From positions 592,910 to 656,909 of the forward strand of contig NZ_HG005139.1 in assembly GCF_000455265.1 (NCBI RefSeq): a DNA stretch of 64,000 bases. Direction: 5' to 3'. Origin of the DNA: Paenibacillus antibioticophila (GTDB lineage: Bacteria; Bacillota; Bacilli; Paenibacillales; Paenibacillaceae). This document shows positions 1-9,641 of this stretch, in pieces (position 1 is the stretch's first letter; every line of letters begins with the position of its first letter). Made by a program: the position numbers and the translations under genes. Under the pieces are notes generated by a model. It saw only the letters and a list, made by a program, of their open reading frames with translations. It made no database searches and was not told where the DNA came from.

Positions 1-473
1 AGGAGAATATGATTTTGGAAACCTATTACAAGACTCCCTACAGTAAGGGCGCTTTCCTGGATCAGCGCACGATTGGCGAATATGCAGGAAAGCTAGTCAA
101 AGACTTCGATGTTCGTACACCGGATATTGAGACCAAGGCTCGTTCGTTGTCCGGAGGAAATCAGCAGAAGGCGATTATTGCGCGGGAAATAGACAAGAAT
201 CCCGATTTTCTTATTGCAGCTCAACCTACACGGGGCTTGGACGTAGGCGCCATTGAATTTGTACACAAGCAATTAATCGCGCAACGCGATCAGGGCAAAG
301 CCGTTCTTCTTGTCTCGTTCGAGCTGGATGAAATCATGAATGTTGCCGATCGGATCGCGGTTATTTATGGCGGAAAAATCGTCGGAGAAGTGTATCCGAA
401 AGACACCAATGACCAGGAGCTCGGACTAATGATGGCAGGCTTTATTGATAAAGGGGGACAAAAGGGTGAATAA
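1..473 (+). CDS. nupO: Nucleoside/sugar-type ABC transporter ATPase, C-terminal part (5' end outside window)
   Basis: The reading frame is open from the window edge (codons begin at base 3), so this is the end of a longer protein. It holds an ABC signature (LSGGNQQK), a Walker B-like segment (DFLIAAQPTRGLD) and the switch region VLLVSFELDE. These are typical of the second nucleotide-binding domain of the double-ATPase subunits used by ribose/nucleoside importers, where the usual His is absent. The ATPase should drive import through the two permeases that follow; their start overlaps its stop codon. The order ATPase-permease-permease matches Bacillus nupOPQ (guanosine uptake), but the substrate cannot be read from this fragment. 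Confidence 0.85.
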   Translation, partial: ENMILETYYKTPYSKGAFLDQRTIGEYAGKLVKDFDVRTPDIETKARSLSGGNQQKAIIAREIDKNPDFLIAAQPTRGLDVGAIEFVHKQLIAQRDQGKAVLLVSFELDEIMNVADRIAVIYGGKIVGEVYPKDTNDQELGLMMAGFIDKGGQKGE

Positions 474-1539
474 GCTGCGCAAAATATTTACGCTCGACAG
501 CCTTGTCGTGCCTTTAGTCGCCATTGTGCTAGGCCTGATCGTAGGGGCTTTGGTCATGCTTCTCGGGAATTATAATCCGATTGAGGCCTACTCCGCGCTT
601 ATTAAACGTGTGGTCGGCAGTCCATATCATGTGGGGGAGACCATTCGTCAGGTCACGCCTCTGATCTTTACCGGTCTGGCTGTTGCCTTTGCCTTCCGTT
701 CAGGGATGTTCAACATCGGGGCGGATGGTCAGGTGCTGATCGGTATGACGACAGCCACGGCCGTATCGTTGTCTCTGGATGGCGTACATGCTCTGGTTTC
801 AGTTCCGCTGGCAGTAATCGCTGGTGGACTTGCAGGCGGATGCTGGGCTGCAATTGCCGGCTTCCTCAAGGCGAAACGGGGAATTAACGAGGTTATTACG
901 ACGATTATGCTGAACTGGGTCGCTCTTTACTTCTCGAACTATATTATTCGTCACTTCTTCCTGTTAAAAGGACAGAACCGTTCCGAAGATATTCAGGCAT
1001 CCGCTTCGATGACCTTCTTGTCTTCAATCTTCGATAATGCCCGTGTGCACTGGGGGACAGTAATTGCACTGATCGCAGCGGCATTCTTTTATATTTACTT
1101 ATGGAAAACAAAGCAGGGCTATGAAATGCGCGCCGTGGGCTTTAATCAGCATGCGGCTGAATATGCAGGGATGAACGTGGGCCGCAATGTCATCAAGGCG
1201 ATGTTCATCAGCGGCGTGTTCGCCGGCTTGGCCGGCACCTTTGAGGTGCTTGGCGTATTCCATTTCCAATCCGTGTTTGCTGCATCTCCGGGGTATGGAT
1301 TCGACGGAATTGCGGTTGCGTTGCTTGGGATGAACCATCCGATCGGCGTTGTATTCGCAGCGATTCTGTATGGAGGCTTGACTTACGGGTCGGCAGGCAT
1401 GAGCTTTGCCGCCGGAGTTCCGCCTGAGCTTATTAAAATCATTATCGGCTCGATTATTTTCTTCATTGCTGCGCAAGGCATCGTACGCTTCATCCTAAAG
1501 CCGTTCTATCTCAAGCGCAAGAAAGAGAAGGTGCTGTAA
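466..1539 (+). CDS. nupP: ABC transporter permease, nucleoside type (first permease)
   Basis: This is a hydrophobic protein of about 357 residues from the BPD_transp_2 / ribose-type permease family, with some 8-10 membrane segments and the conserved FNIGADGQ motif early in the chain. I prefer the GTG at 466 because a GGGG-type ribosome site lies at 453-456 and the start overlaps the upstream stop (GTGAATAA), indicating translational coupling. The frame could extend back to a TTG at 445. It pairs with the next permease to form the channel of a nucleoside importer. The symbol is assigned by analogy with Bacillus nupP/yufP. Confidence 0.88.
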   Translation: MNKLRKIFTLDSLVVPLVAIVLGLIVGALVMLLGNYNPIEAYSALIKRVVGSPYHVGETIRQVTPLIFTGLAVAFAFRSGMFNIGADGQVLIGMTTATAVSLSLDGVHALVSVPLAVIAGGLAGGCWAAIAGFLKAKRGINEVITTIMLNWVALYFSNYIIRHFFLLKGQNRSEDIQASASMTFLSSIFDNARVHWGTVIALIAAAFFYIYLWKTKQGYEMRAVGFNQHAAEYAGMNVGRNVIKAMFISGVFAGLAGTFEVLGVFHFQSVFAASPGYGFDGIAVALLGMNHPIGVVFAAILYGGLTYGSAGMSFAAGVPPELIKIIIGSIIFFIAAQGIVRFILKPFYLKRKKEKVL

Positions 1540-1540
1540 T

Positions 1541-2500
1541 ATGGACGTTCTTACGCTGTTAGGCCAATTGCTGAACTCGACGCTCGTGTTTTCTACGGCT
1601 TTGATCTTTACGGCACTCGGCGGGATTTTCTCCGAACGTTCCGGCGTAGTCAATATCGGGCTGGAAGGTCTGATGATTTTCGGCGCATTTGCCGCCGGAG
1701 TAGGCACTTATTATGCTCAAGAGGCGGGCATGGGAAGCGCAGCCCCCTGGGTCGGCGTTATTTGCGCAATCTTTGTAGGCATCCTGGGCTCGTTGATCCA
1801 TGCGTTAGCCTCCGTTACCTTTAAAGCGGATCAGACCATCAGCGGTATCGTCATTAACTTCCTGGCGGCCGGTCTGACCTTATTTATTGTGAAGCTGCTG
1901 TTTGACGGCTCTGCCGAGACACCGCTGATTAAAGTGTTTCATAAACAGGCTATTCCTTTGTTAAGAGACATTCCGATTATCGGCGAGGGATTCTTCAATG
2001 CCTATCCGACCACTTATCTGGCTTTGATTCTGGTGGCAGTAGCATTCTATGTGCTGTACAAAACGCCGTTCGGCCTTCGTCTGCGTTCGGTGGGCGAGTA
2101 CCCGGGAGCGGCAGACACGCTAGGGGTAAATGTGTCCCGTATGCGTTATATCGGCGTTATGATTTCCGGCGCATTGGCCGGATTGGGCGGGGCAACGATT
2201 ACGTTAACGACAACCAGTTTGTTCTCGCACAACACCATTTCCGGACAAGGCTATATTGCGATAGCCGCAATGATCTTCGGGAAATGGAATCCGGTGGGTG
2301 CCTTTGGGGCAGCGATGTTCTTCGGGTTCTCCCAAGCGATTCGGAACTATGTGCAATTGTTTGAATGGTCGAGAAGTATTCCGCAGGAATTTATCTTCAT
2401 GATCCCGTATGTACTGACGATTATCGTGCTTGTCAGTGCGGTGGGGAGAGCCTCCGCACCGTCTGCGCTCGGGACTCCTTACGATCCTTCCAAACGCTAA
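1541..2500 (+). CDS. nupQ: ABC transporter permease, nucleoside type (second permease)
   Basis: A 319-residue multi-span membrane protein of the same family as the preceding permease, with the diagnostic VNIGLEGLMIFGA stretch near residue 40 and a Gly/Ala-rich transmembrane core (ALAGLGGA). It starts one base after the upstream stop, so it is coupled to it. It is the last gene of the importer operon; a strong terminator follows at once. By analogy with Bacillus nupQ/yufQ it forms a heterodimeric channel with the upstream permease. The lipoprotein binding subunit would lie left of the window. Confidence 0.88.
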   Translation: MDVLTLLGQLLNSTLVFSTALIFTALGGIFSERSGVVNIGLEGLMIFGAFAAGVGTYYAQEAGMGSAAPWVGVICAIFVGILGSLIHALASVTFKADQTISGIVINFLAAGLTLFIVKLLFDGSAETPLIKVFHKQAIPLLRDIPIIGEGFFNAYPTTYLALILVAVAFYVLYKTPFGLRLRSVGEYPGAADTLGVNVSRMRYIGVMISGALAGLGGATITLTTTSLFSHNTISGQGYIAIAAMIFGKWNPVGAFGAAMFFGFSQAIRNYVQLFEWSRSIPQEFIFMIPYVLTIIVLVSAVGRASAPSALGTPYDPSKR

Positions 2501-2509
2501 TGATCCAAG

Positions 2510-2560
2510 AACTGTATCCCGAGGCCGAATTCCATCGGCTTTGCGGATACAGTTTTTTTT
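2510..2560 (+). terminator. Intrinsic terminator of the nucleoside ABC operon
   Basis: A perfect 10-bp stem (AACTGTATCC at 2510-2519 with GGATACAGTT at 2545-2554) is followed by a T run to 2560. Confidence 0.9.
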
Positions 2561-2661
2561 ATGCCCATTTCTTAGCCTCAAGGCGATGGCTCAAACAGCG
2601 GCGAAGTCCCGGGAATATAGTAATTTGAACGAGATTACGATATACGAAGGAGGAAGCTGAA

Positions 2662-2982
2662 ATGGCCACGAAGGTGACAAGGAAAGAAGCGGAAAAATGG
2701 GTCGGGAAATCGATTGTCGCTTATAAAAAGGACGGAAGCGTTGTCAGCGGCAAACTGGTCAAGGTTAGCGGCGGTCGTCTATACGTAAGGCAGAATCCAG
2801 GGAAAAAGGTAAAGACGAAGGCCATCATTCCATTAGTTTTGTTTGATTTGCTTGCAATTGGAGCATCGCCATACGCCTACGGCGGAGGTTATGGAGGCTA
2901 CGGTTATGGAGGCTATGGACCATACGGGGGATATAGTCCTTATGGCTATGGACCGGGCCCTTATGGAGGGGGCTTCTGGTAA
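2662..2982 (+). CDS. Small Gly/Tyr-rich protein, function unknown
   Basis: This is a 106-residue protein with a strong ribosome site (AAGGAGG) 8 bases before its ATG. Residues 1-50 are basic and may form a small beta-rich fold (GKSIVAYKKDGSVVSGKL). Residues 51-65 are hydrophobic. From about residue 70 to the end the chain is almost only Gly, Tyr, Pro and Ser in GGYGGYGYGG-like repeats. Such tails occur in spore-surface and other self-assembling proteins, but nothing here proves a coat role. The gene stands alone and converges with the acetyltransferase only three bases downstream. Confidence 0.7.
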   Translation: MATKVTRKEAEKWVGKSIVAYKKDGSVVSGKLVKVSGGRLYVRQNPGKKVKTKAIIPLVLFDLLAIGASPYAYGGGYGGYGYGGYGPYGGYSPYGYGPGPYGGGFW

Positions 2983-2985
2983 GGA

Positions 2986-3441
2986 CTATCTTCGGTTTAA
3001 AAGCTCCTTTTCCAGTTCAAAGCATTGAGAGGGCTTCATGTAACGGATGGTTTGATATCCTAAATTTTTGTAAAATAAGTGTGCTCTGGTGTTGTCGAAG
3101 TCTACCATAACCTTTGACTTTACACAGCCGCGTGAACTGGCAAAATTCTCAGCATGTGCCAGGAGCGTCTTTCCAAGGCGGTTGCGACGATAGGATGGAG
3201 CAACCGCCATCATGTCAATATAGAGCAGTTCCCCATGCATCATGAAGTGGATAAATGCGATAGGGTCTGATTCATAATCTTTGGATGCTACCAGGGTAAC
3301 GCCATGGGATAGCCGTTTGGGCACGTCCTTAACCACTGTCTTCAGTTCACTTGGAGACAGGTGGGAGAGCGGGACAAGCTCCTTGCAGATCAGATCATGA
3401 ATGACAGGATCGTCCTGCTTGGGTCTTCTGTATCTAATCAT
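2986..3441 (-). CDS. GNAT family N-acetyltransferase
   Basis: A protein of about 151 residues with the GNAT acetyl-CoA loop (RRNRLGKTLL, fitting R/Q-x-x-G-x-G/A) and the beta4-alpha4 segment VAPSYRRNRLGKTLLAH. A C-terminal LFYKNLGYQTIRYM segment is typical of the family. The start is the ATG at 3441, preceded by AGGAGG at 9 bases; upstream in-frame starts (to 3480) lack a well-spaced site. It transfers an acetyl group to an unknown amine. There is no operon partner. Confidence 0.8.
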   Translation of the reverse strand: MIRYRRPKQDDPVIHDLICKELVPLSHLSPSELKTVVKDVPKRLSHGVTLVASKDYESDPIAFIHFMMHGELLYIDMMAVAPSYRRNRLGKTLLAHAENFASSRGCVKSKVMVDFDNTRAHLFYKNLGYQTIRYMKPSQCFELEKELLNRR

Positions 3442-3571
3442 TTCACACATCCTCCTTGCCTGGGCCATTACCCATATCATATGTCGAAAATCTTAAAGCG
3501 TTCGTCTTTTGATCACGAAGTGATTCAAGAGGATAATTCGACTTACTTTTGTGCAGATTAAAATTAAGGTA

Positions 3572-3601
3572 TTGACTCTGAATGTAAACTAATCATATAA
3601 T
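3572..3601 (+). promoter_or_regulatory. Probable sigma-A promoter of the ilv operon
   Basis: TTGACT (3572-3577) and TATAAT (3596-3601) are separated by 18 bases, directly ahead of the T-box leader. Confidence 0.7.
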
Positions 3602-3607
3602 GTGTCT

Positions 3608-3950
3608 AAACATTTTAACGACTATATCAAACGGCTATGATGAGGACGAAGGTTAAGGGCTCTTTGCTCAGAGAGTGGATGGATTTGCTGAGACCATCTG
3701 CCATTACCCCTTAAATGCGAGCTCACCTCGGAGCTGTTTTTCTGAAAAGTTGGATACCGGTCCTCCGGCATATCCCGCCTATTAGGAGAAATCGTCGGGT
3801 CTGCGTTAAAGACCACGGGTAGTAGCTGGAATGCTGTACCCGTCAAGGTCTGATTCCGTGAGGAGTCGGGTAAAAATGGGTGGTACCACGGAAGCAAAGC
3901 CTTTCGTCCCTCGGAATAGGAGACTATTCCGGCGGACGGAAGGTTTTTTT
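3608..3950 (+). ncRNA. T-box leader, leucine (CTC specifier), of ilvBNC
   Basis: A tRNA-sensing antitermination leader. Stem I features run from about 3638, with an AGAGAGTGG...GCTGAGA distal region. The specifier loop reads GAG-CTC-ACC with CTC at 3722-3724, a leucine codon, as in the Bacillus ilv-leu leader. The T-box antiterminator sequence GGTGGTACCACGG is at 3879-3891. The competing terminator is at 3899-3950 (CCTTTCGTCC paired with GGACGGAAGG, then T7). Uncharged tRNA-Leu should allow readthrough into ilvB, so the branched-chain genes respond to leucine starvation. Confidence 0.95.
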
Positions 3951-3990
3951 GTTATATAAATATATCCAATCTTTGGAAGGAGGATGACTG

Positions 3991-5734
3991 ATGAGCGCGC
4001 AAATTCCTGAAGTGCGGTCTACAGAACAATTACGTGAGAAATGGATGAAACCGGAAGTGATTTCCGGCTCCGAAATCTTGCTTCGCAGTTTGCTATTGGA
4101 AGGTGTCGAGTGCGTCTTCGGTTATCCAGGTGGGGCGGTATTGTATATCTACGATGCCCTGTACGGATTTACTGATTTCCACCATTTGCTGACAAGACAT
4201 GAACAAGGAGCGATTCATGCAGCAGATGGCTATGCACGCGCGAGCGGCAAAGTCGGTGTGTGTATTGCAACCTCCGGTCCGGGTGCAACCAATACGGTCA
4301 CGGGAATTGCAACAGCTTATATGGATTCAGTGCCTCTTGTGGTGATTACGGGGGAACGTCGTGTCAAGCTTGATCGGAACCGATGCTTTCCAAGAAGCCG
4401 ATATTACCGGGATCACGATGCCGATTACCAAACACAGCTATCTGGTACGAAATGTGGAGGATTTGCCGCGGGTGATTCATGAGGCATTCCACATTGCAAA
4501 TACAGGCAGAAAAGGTCCGGTACTGATCGATATTCCGAAGGATGTCTCGGCAGCCAAGACCTTGTTCGAGCCAGTGCAGAACGTTCATCTGCGCGGCTAC
4601 CAGCCAACGGTGAAGCCGAACAGACTTCAGCTGGATAAGCTGGCTGCGGCGATTCAAGAATCGGAACGTCCGGTTATCCTGGCCGGCGGCGGTGTCGTCT
4701 ACGCCGGAGCGCACGAGGCGCTGCTCGAATTCGTAAACATCACTCAAATCCCGATTACCACAACACTGCTTGGTCTTGGAGGTTTCCCGAGCGGACATGA
4801 ATTGTGGATGGGAATGCCGGGAATGCACGGTACGCTTACGGCGAACCGCTCCATTCAGGAAGCGGATCTCCTCATCAGTCTGGGGGCACGGTTCGATGAC
4901 CGCGTAACCGGAAAATTGGACGGATTCGCTCCGCATGCGAAAATCGCACATATCGATATCGACCCGGCTGAGATCGGAAAAAATGTGAACACAGATATTC
5001 CGATTGTCGGGGATGTCAAGCACGTGCTGGAGCTGCTCATCCCGCTTGTGGCTCGGGCAGGCAAAGCGGATGCTTGGAGAGAGAAGATTGCAAAATCCAG
5101 CCAAGAGAACCCGTTCAAGTATAAGGACTCGGATAAGGTGCTTAAACCGCAATGGGTAATTGAGCTTTTGAACGAAACGACGGAGGGGCAAGCGATTGTA
5201 ACAACGGACGTAGGTCAGCATCAAATGTGGGCTGCTCAATACTACAAGTTCAATCAGCCTCGCTCCTGGATCACATCCGGCGGCCTGGGGACAATGGGCT
5301 TCGGATTCCCGTCGGCCATCGGTGCTCAGATGGCTGCCCCGGATCGGCTGGTTATCTCGATCAATGGCGACGGCGGCATGCAGATGTGCGCTCAGGAGCT
5401 GGCGATTTGTGCAATCAACAACATTCCGGTTAAGGTGGTTGTCATTAACAACCAGGTGCTCGGGATGGTGCGGCAATGGCAAGAACTGATCTACGAGAAC
5501 CGGTACAGCTTCATCGACCTGGCCGGCAGCCCTGACTTTGTGAAGCTTGCCGAAGCGTACGGGGTGAAGGGACTCCGGGCTACGAATAAGGAAGAAGCCA
5601 GACAGGCCTGGCAGGAGGCTCTGGATACACCGGGACCGGTGCTTGTGGAATTCGTCGTTGAGAAAGGCGAGAATGTCTATCCGATGGTACCTCAAGGCTC
5701 CACAATTGATCAAATGCTGTTGGGGGAAGATTAA
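3991..5734 (+). pseudogene. ilvB: Acetolactate synthase large subunit, ilvB, interrupted by a +1 frameshift
   Basis: ThDP enzyme that condenses pyruvate (or pyruvate and 2-ketobutyrate) in valine/leucine/isoleucine synthesis. The protein is complete only if one G is dropped from the run of five at 4350-4354. The first frame (3991-4353) gives [10 protein letters not shown]...[10 protein letters not shown]; the second (4355-5734) continues [19 protein letters not shown] without losing a residue. The repaired product is about 580 residues, the normal family length, with the catalytic Glu in GYPGG...HEQGA context and the ThDP motif NGDGGMQMCAQEL. As written, the first frame stops at 4482. This may be a sequencing error or a real mutation. 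The start has AGGAGG at 6 bases. Downstream ilvN follows one base after the stop. Confidence 0.9.
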
Positions 5735-5735
5735 C

Positions 5736-6221
5736 ATGATGAAGAACCATGCGATATCAGTATTAGTTAATGACCAGCCGGGTGTTCTTCAGCGGGTCGC
5801 GGGATTGTTCGGACGCCGCGGCTTCAATATCGAGAGTATTACGGTTGGCCAGTCGGAGGAAGAAGGCTTGTCCAGAATGGTCATTGTGACCCAGGGTGAC
5901 GACAAGACTTTGGAACAGATTGAGAAGCAGCTCTACAAATTGATTGATGTTATTAAGGTAGTGAACCTTAGCTCGAGACCGATGGTTGGCAGAGAACTTG
6001 CATTGATTAAGGTGAAATCAGAGCCTTCGGAGCGCCCGGAGATCATGGGCGTAGTCGAAACCTTCCGCGCTGCGGTAGTTGATATCGGTACGAGCAGCAT
6101 GATTGTTCAGGTTGTGGGTGACACCGAGAAAATTGATGCGATGATTGAGTTGCTTAGTCCGTATGGAATTAAGGAATTGTCCCGGACCGGAGTAACTGCT
6201 ATGATTCGAGGGAACGCTTAG
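5736..6221 (+). CDS. ilvN: Acetolactate synthase small (regulatory) subunit
   Basis: A 161-residue protein with an N-terminal ACT domain (HAISVLVNDQPGVLQRVAGL) and the C-terminal IlvN domain. It binds the large subunit, raises its activity and gives feedback inhibition by valine. It begins one base after the ilvB stop at ATG 5736 (a second ATG at 5739 is equally placed), with GGGGGAAG just upstream inside ilvB. The frame extends further upstream within ilvB but that part is out of register with the family. Confidence 0.95.
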   Translation: MMKNHAISVLVNDQPGVLQRVAGLFGRRGFNIESITVGQSEEEGLSRMVIVTQGDDKTLEQIEKQLYKLIDVIKVVNLSSRPMVGRELALIKVKSEPSERPEIMGVVETFRAAVVDIGTSSMIVQVVGDTEKIDAMIELLSPYGIKELSRTGVTAMIRGNA

Positions 6222-6236
6222 ATCGAATCCCGTCCG

Positions 6237-7361
<1,125 letters not shown>

Positions 7362-7403
7362 GGTAACCCCAGATTAACGACCTGTTTTTCCTAAGAAACT
7401 TGA

Positions 7404-7448
7404 GAACTCCCCTGAGCTTGTTGACTTCAGGGGAGTTCGTTTATCCTT
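7404..7448 (+). terminator. Terminator after ilvC
   Basis: A perfect 12-bp stem (GAACTCCCCTGA 7404-7415 with TCAGGGGAGTTC 7427-7438) is followed by an interrupted T tract. It separates ilvBNC from leuB. Confidence 0.8.
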
Positions 7449-7456
7449 TTATAATC

Positions 7457-7482
7457 AACTTATAGGTTTAACCTATGAAGTT
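7457..7482. promoter_or_regulatory. Palindromic site upstream of leuB (operator candidate)
   Basis: ATAGGTT-T-AACCTAT (7462-7476) is a perfect 7-1-7 palindrome, extended on both sides by AACTT/AAGTT with one bulged base. It lies about 170 bases ahead of leuB in otherwise AT-rich sequence. Its form fits a dimeric repressor or activator site. No regulator family could be assigned. Confidence 0.4.
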
Positions 7483-7650
7483 AATAGTTTCTATATCTTT
7501 GTAACTCCATGTTATGTATGTTACAACTGAAATAAGATGATACAAGCGAGTTAGATAAGTTGAACTAAAGGCACTCAAGCTGCTTCATTTCCGGAAAGTA
7601 TAGTCCAGCTTACTACAGATATGAGCTATCCATGAAAGGGAGTTGTAATT

Positions 7651-8730
7651 ATGGCAGAAGTGAAGAAGATTGCAGTCATCGCCGGAGACGGCATTGGTCC
7701 GGAGGTTGTTGCAGAAGCGGAGAAGGTTCTTAAGCGGACAGAGGAGCTGTTCGGCTATCGCTTCGAGACCGAGCATGCTTTGTTCGGAGGAATTGCAATT
7801 GATGAGAAGGGGACCCCGCTCCCAGAGGAGACTCTGGCAGTGTGCCGCAAGGCGGACGCAGTACTGCTTGGTGCCGTTGGCGGTCCGAAATGGGATAATA
7901 ATCCGAAGGAGCTTCGTCCGGAGACAGGACTTTTGGGCATTCGCAAGGCACTGGGGCTGTTCTCCAATCTTCGTCCGGCTGTCGTATTTGACTGCTTGAA
8001 GGATGCCTCCACCCTGAAGCCTGAGGTGCTGGAAGGAACCGATTTGATGGTTGTCCGCGAGCTTACAGGAGGCATTTATTTCGGTGAGAAATACCGCCGT
8101 GATACCGACCAGGGGCAGGAAGCGGTTGATACATGCGCCTACAACGTATCCGAGGTTGAACGTATTGTGCGCCAGGCATTCGAAATCGCACAGAAGCGCC
8201 GGAAGAAGCTTGCTTCCGTAGATAAGGCGAATGTGCTGGAGACTTCCCGCTTGTGGCGTGAAGTGGTGAACCGGGTTGCTCCGGAATATCCGGACGTTGA
8301 ACTTGAGCATGTGCTCGTCGACAACTGTGCGATGCAGCTCTTAAGACGGCCTTCCAGCTTTGATGTCATCGTTACTGAGAATATGTTCGGAGATATTTTG
8401 AGTGATGAGGCGGCCATGCTGACAGGCTCGATCGGTATGCTGTCATCGGCATCGCTCGGAGAAGGCAGCTTTGGCCTGTACGAGCCGGTCCATGGCTCTG
8501 CACCGGATATTGCAGGCCAGAATCTGGCCAATCCGATTGCAACCATCTTGTCCGTAGCCCTGATGTTCCGGATGACCTTCGGATATGCGGATGCAGCGGA
8601 TGCGATCGAGCGCGCGGTGGCGGATGTACTGAACGCCGGACACCGTACAGGCGATATCGCAGTCGACAAGAGCAAGGCCATCGGCACAGTTGCCATGGGA
8701 GACCTGATCGTCGCAGCAATGTCCAAGTAA
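7651..8730 (+). CDS. leuB: 3-isopropylmalate dehydrogenase
   Basis: A 359-residue NAD-dependent dehydrogenase that converts 3-isopropylmalate to 2-ketoisocaproate precursor. It shows the N-terminal [10 protein letters not shown] motif, the substrate-binding [11 protein letters not shown] segment, the metal-site [14 protein letters not shown] and [20 protein letters not shown] lies 7 bases before the ATG. It sits behind the ilvC terminator with its own upstream region. No leuA, leuC or leuD is next to it. Confidence 0.97.
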   Translation: MAEVKKIAVIAGDGIGPEVVAEAEKVLKRTEELFGYRFETEHALFGGIAIDEKGTPLPEETLAVCRKADAVLLGAVGGPKWDNNPKELRPETGLLGIRKALGLFSNLRPAVVFDCLKDASTLKPEVLEGTDLMVVRELTGGIYFGEKYRRDTDQGQEAVDTCAYNVSEVERIVRQAFEIAQKRRKKLASVDKANVLETSRLWREVVNRVAPEYPDVELEHVLVDNCAMQLLRRPSSFDVIVTENMFGDILSDEAAMLTGSIGMLSSASLGEGSFGLYEPVHGSAPDIAGQNLANPIATILSVALMFRMTFGYADAADAIERAVADVLNAGHRTGDIAVDKSKAIGTVAMGDLIVAAMSK

Positions 8731-8905
8731 AGAAGCCATCGCCATCAGCGAGTTGACTTCGCAATTGCCCGGTGCTACCATGTGAGTTGATTATTCTTTA
8801 TTCAGGCGGGTTGAGGTATCATTAACCGGTCTTTAGAATAAAGTAGATGCAATAACATATTAGGGGTTCAGGAATATTCCTGATTTGCTGAAAGGGTGAT
8901 GGGGA

Positions 8906-9316
8906 ATGAGTTTTTGCTGTGGAGCGAGTATGCTGGGCACGAAAGGGACGTTGAAGCATTATCGTACTCAAGTACACAATGTTCCCCTCCTGTTCTGCCC
9001 TGTTTGCCATCGGGTGGAGGTCCACTACAAGGTTGAAAATGAGTATGAGGTATTGGCGGAATATGCGCATAGTGACGGCCTCTCCGAAATCGATTTCCAG
9101 GATTTTAGCATGGAGAACGAAGATGAAATCTTCGGCAACTGTGTAAACCGGGAGGATGAGGATCCGCTCGATATTGTTCAGAATCAGATTGACCTGTCGC
9201 TGGATTTGCTCTCTGTTGCCGTTCAACTCAATGATACAGAATGGGAAGCGGAGTTGAAGCGAAGACTCGCTGTCATGAGCCGCCGAAGAATGAAGCTGTT
9301 GCAAAAACATAGCTGA
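8906..9316 (+). CDS. Small cysteine-containing protein, function unknown
   Basis: A 136-residue protein with two Cys pairs near the N-terminus (C4-C5 and the CPVC motif at about 29-32), suggesting a zinc-binding knuckle similar in layout to YgiT-type zinc fingers. An acidic middle follows (ENEDEIFGN, REDEDPLD), then a basic helical tail (RRLAVMSRRRMKLL). It is an isolated gene between leuB and a terminator. I do not recognise a characterised family. Confidence 0.7.
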   Translation: MSFCCGASMLGTKGTLKHYRTQVHNVPLLFCPVCHRVEVHYKVENEYEVLAEYAHSDGLSEIDFQDFSMENEDEIFGNCVNREDEDPLDIVQNQIDLSLDLLSVAVQLNDTEWEAELKRRLAVMSRRRMKLLQKHS

Positions 9317-9324
9317 TAAAGAAG

Positions 9325-9366
9325 AGCCGTCATCTCAAGGATCACTTCCTTGAATGGCGGTTTTTC
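9325..9366 (+). terminator. Terminator after the Cys-containing protein
   Basis: GCCGTCAT..CAAGG pairs with CCTTG..ATGGCGG, followed by TTTTT. Confidence 0.85.
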
Positions 9367-9444
9367 CTTATTCGAAAGAATTACCAGCTGCAAATCGCAA
9401 TACTTTTTTTCGGATTTCTGTTTATTTGAGAGTATCCCCTCTTT

Positions 9445-9491
9445 TTCGACAGTATCTCTGATTGACGTTAATTGGAAAAGTTTACTATGAT
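9445..9491 (+). promoter_or_regulatory. Kinase promoter with candidate Spo0A box
   Basis: TTGACG (9462-9467) and TATGAT (9486-9491) are 18 bases apart. Ten bases upstream of the -35 is TTCGACA (9445-9451), the reverse complement of the Spo0A box TGTCGAA. The rest of 9367-9641 holds nothing else I can support. Confidence 0.4.
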
Positions 9492-9641
9492 TGAAATAGT
9501 TAATTACATATAGGACAGGCTCTAAATACAGTTTCATAAGTAAGCAAGATTGTGTTCCAGGAAAAGGCGGATGTTTCGTTTCATGATCGTTAGTGTCGTT
9601 TATGGCAGGAAAGATCATTAAGAGACAAAGGGGGAACCAGC

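Noticed and set aside
4364..5737. 457-codon open frame antisense to ilvB
   Set aside because: It mirrors the second ilvB frame, has odd composition (many His, Arg, Cys) and no ribosome site. It is a codon-bias shadow.
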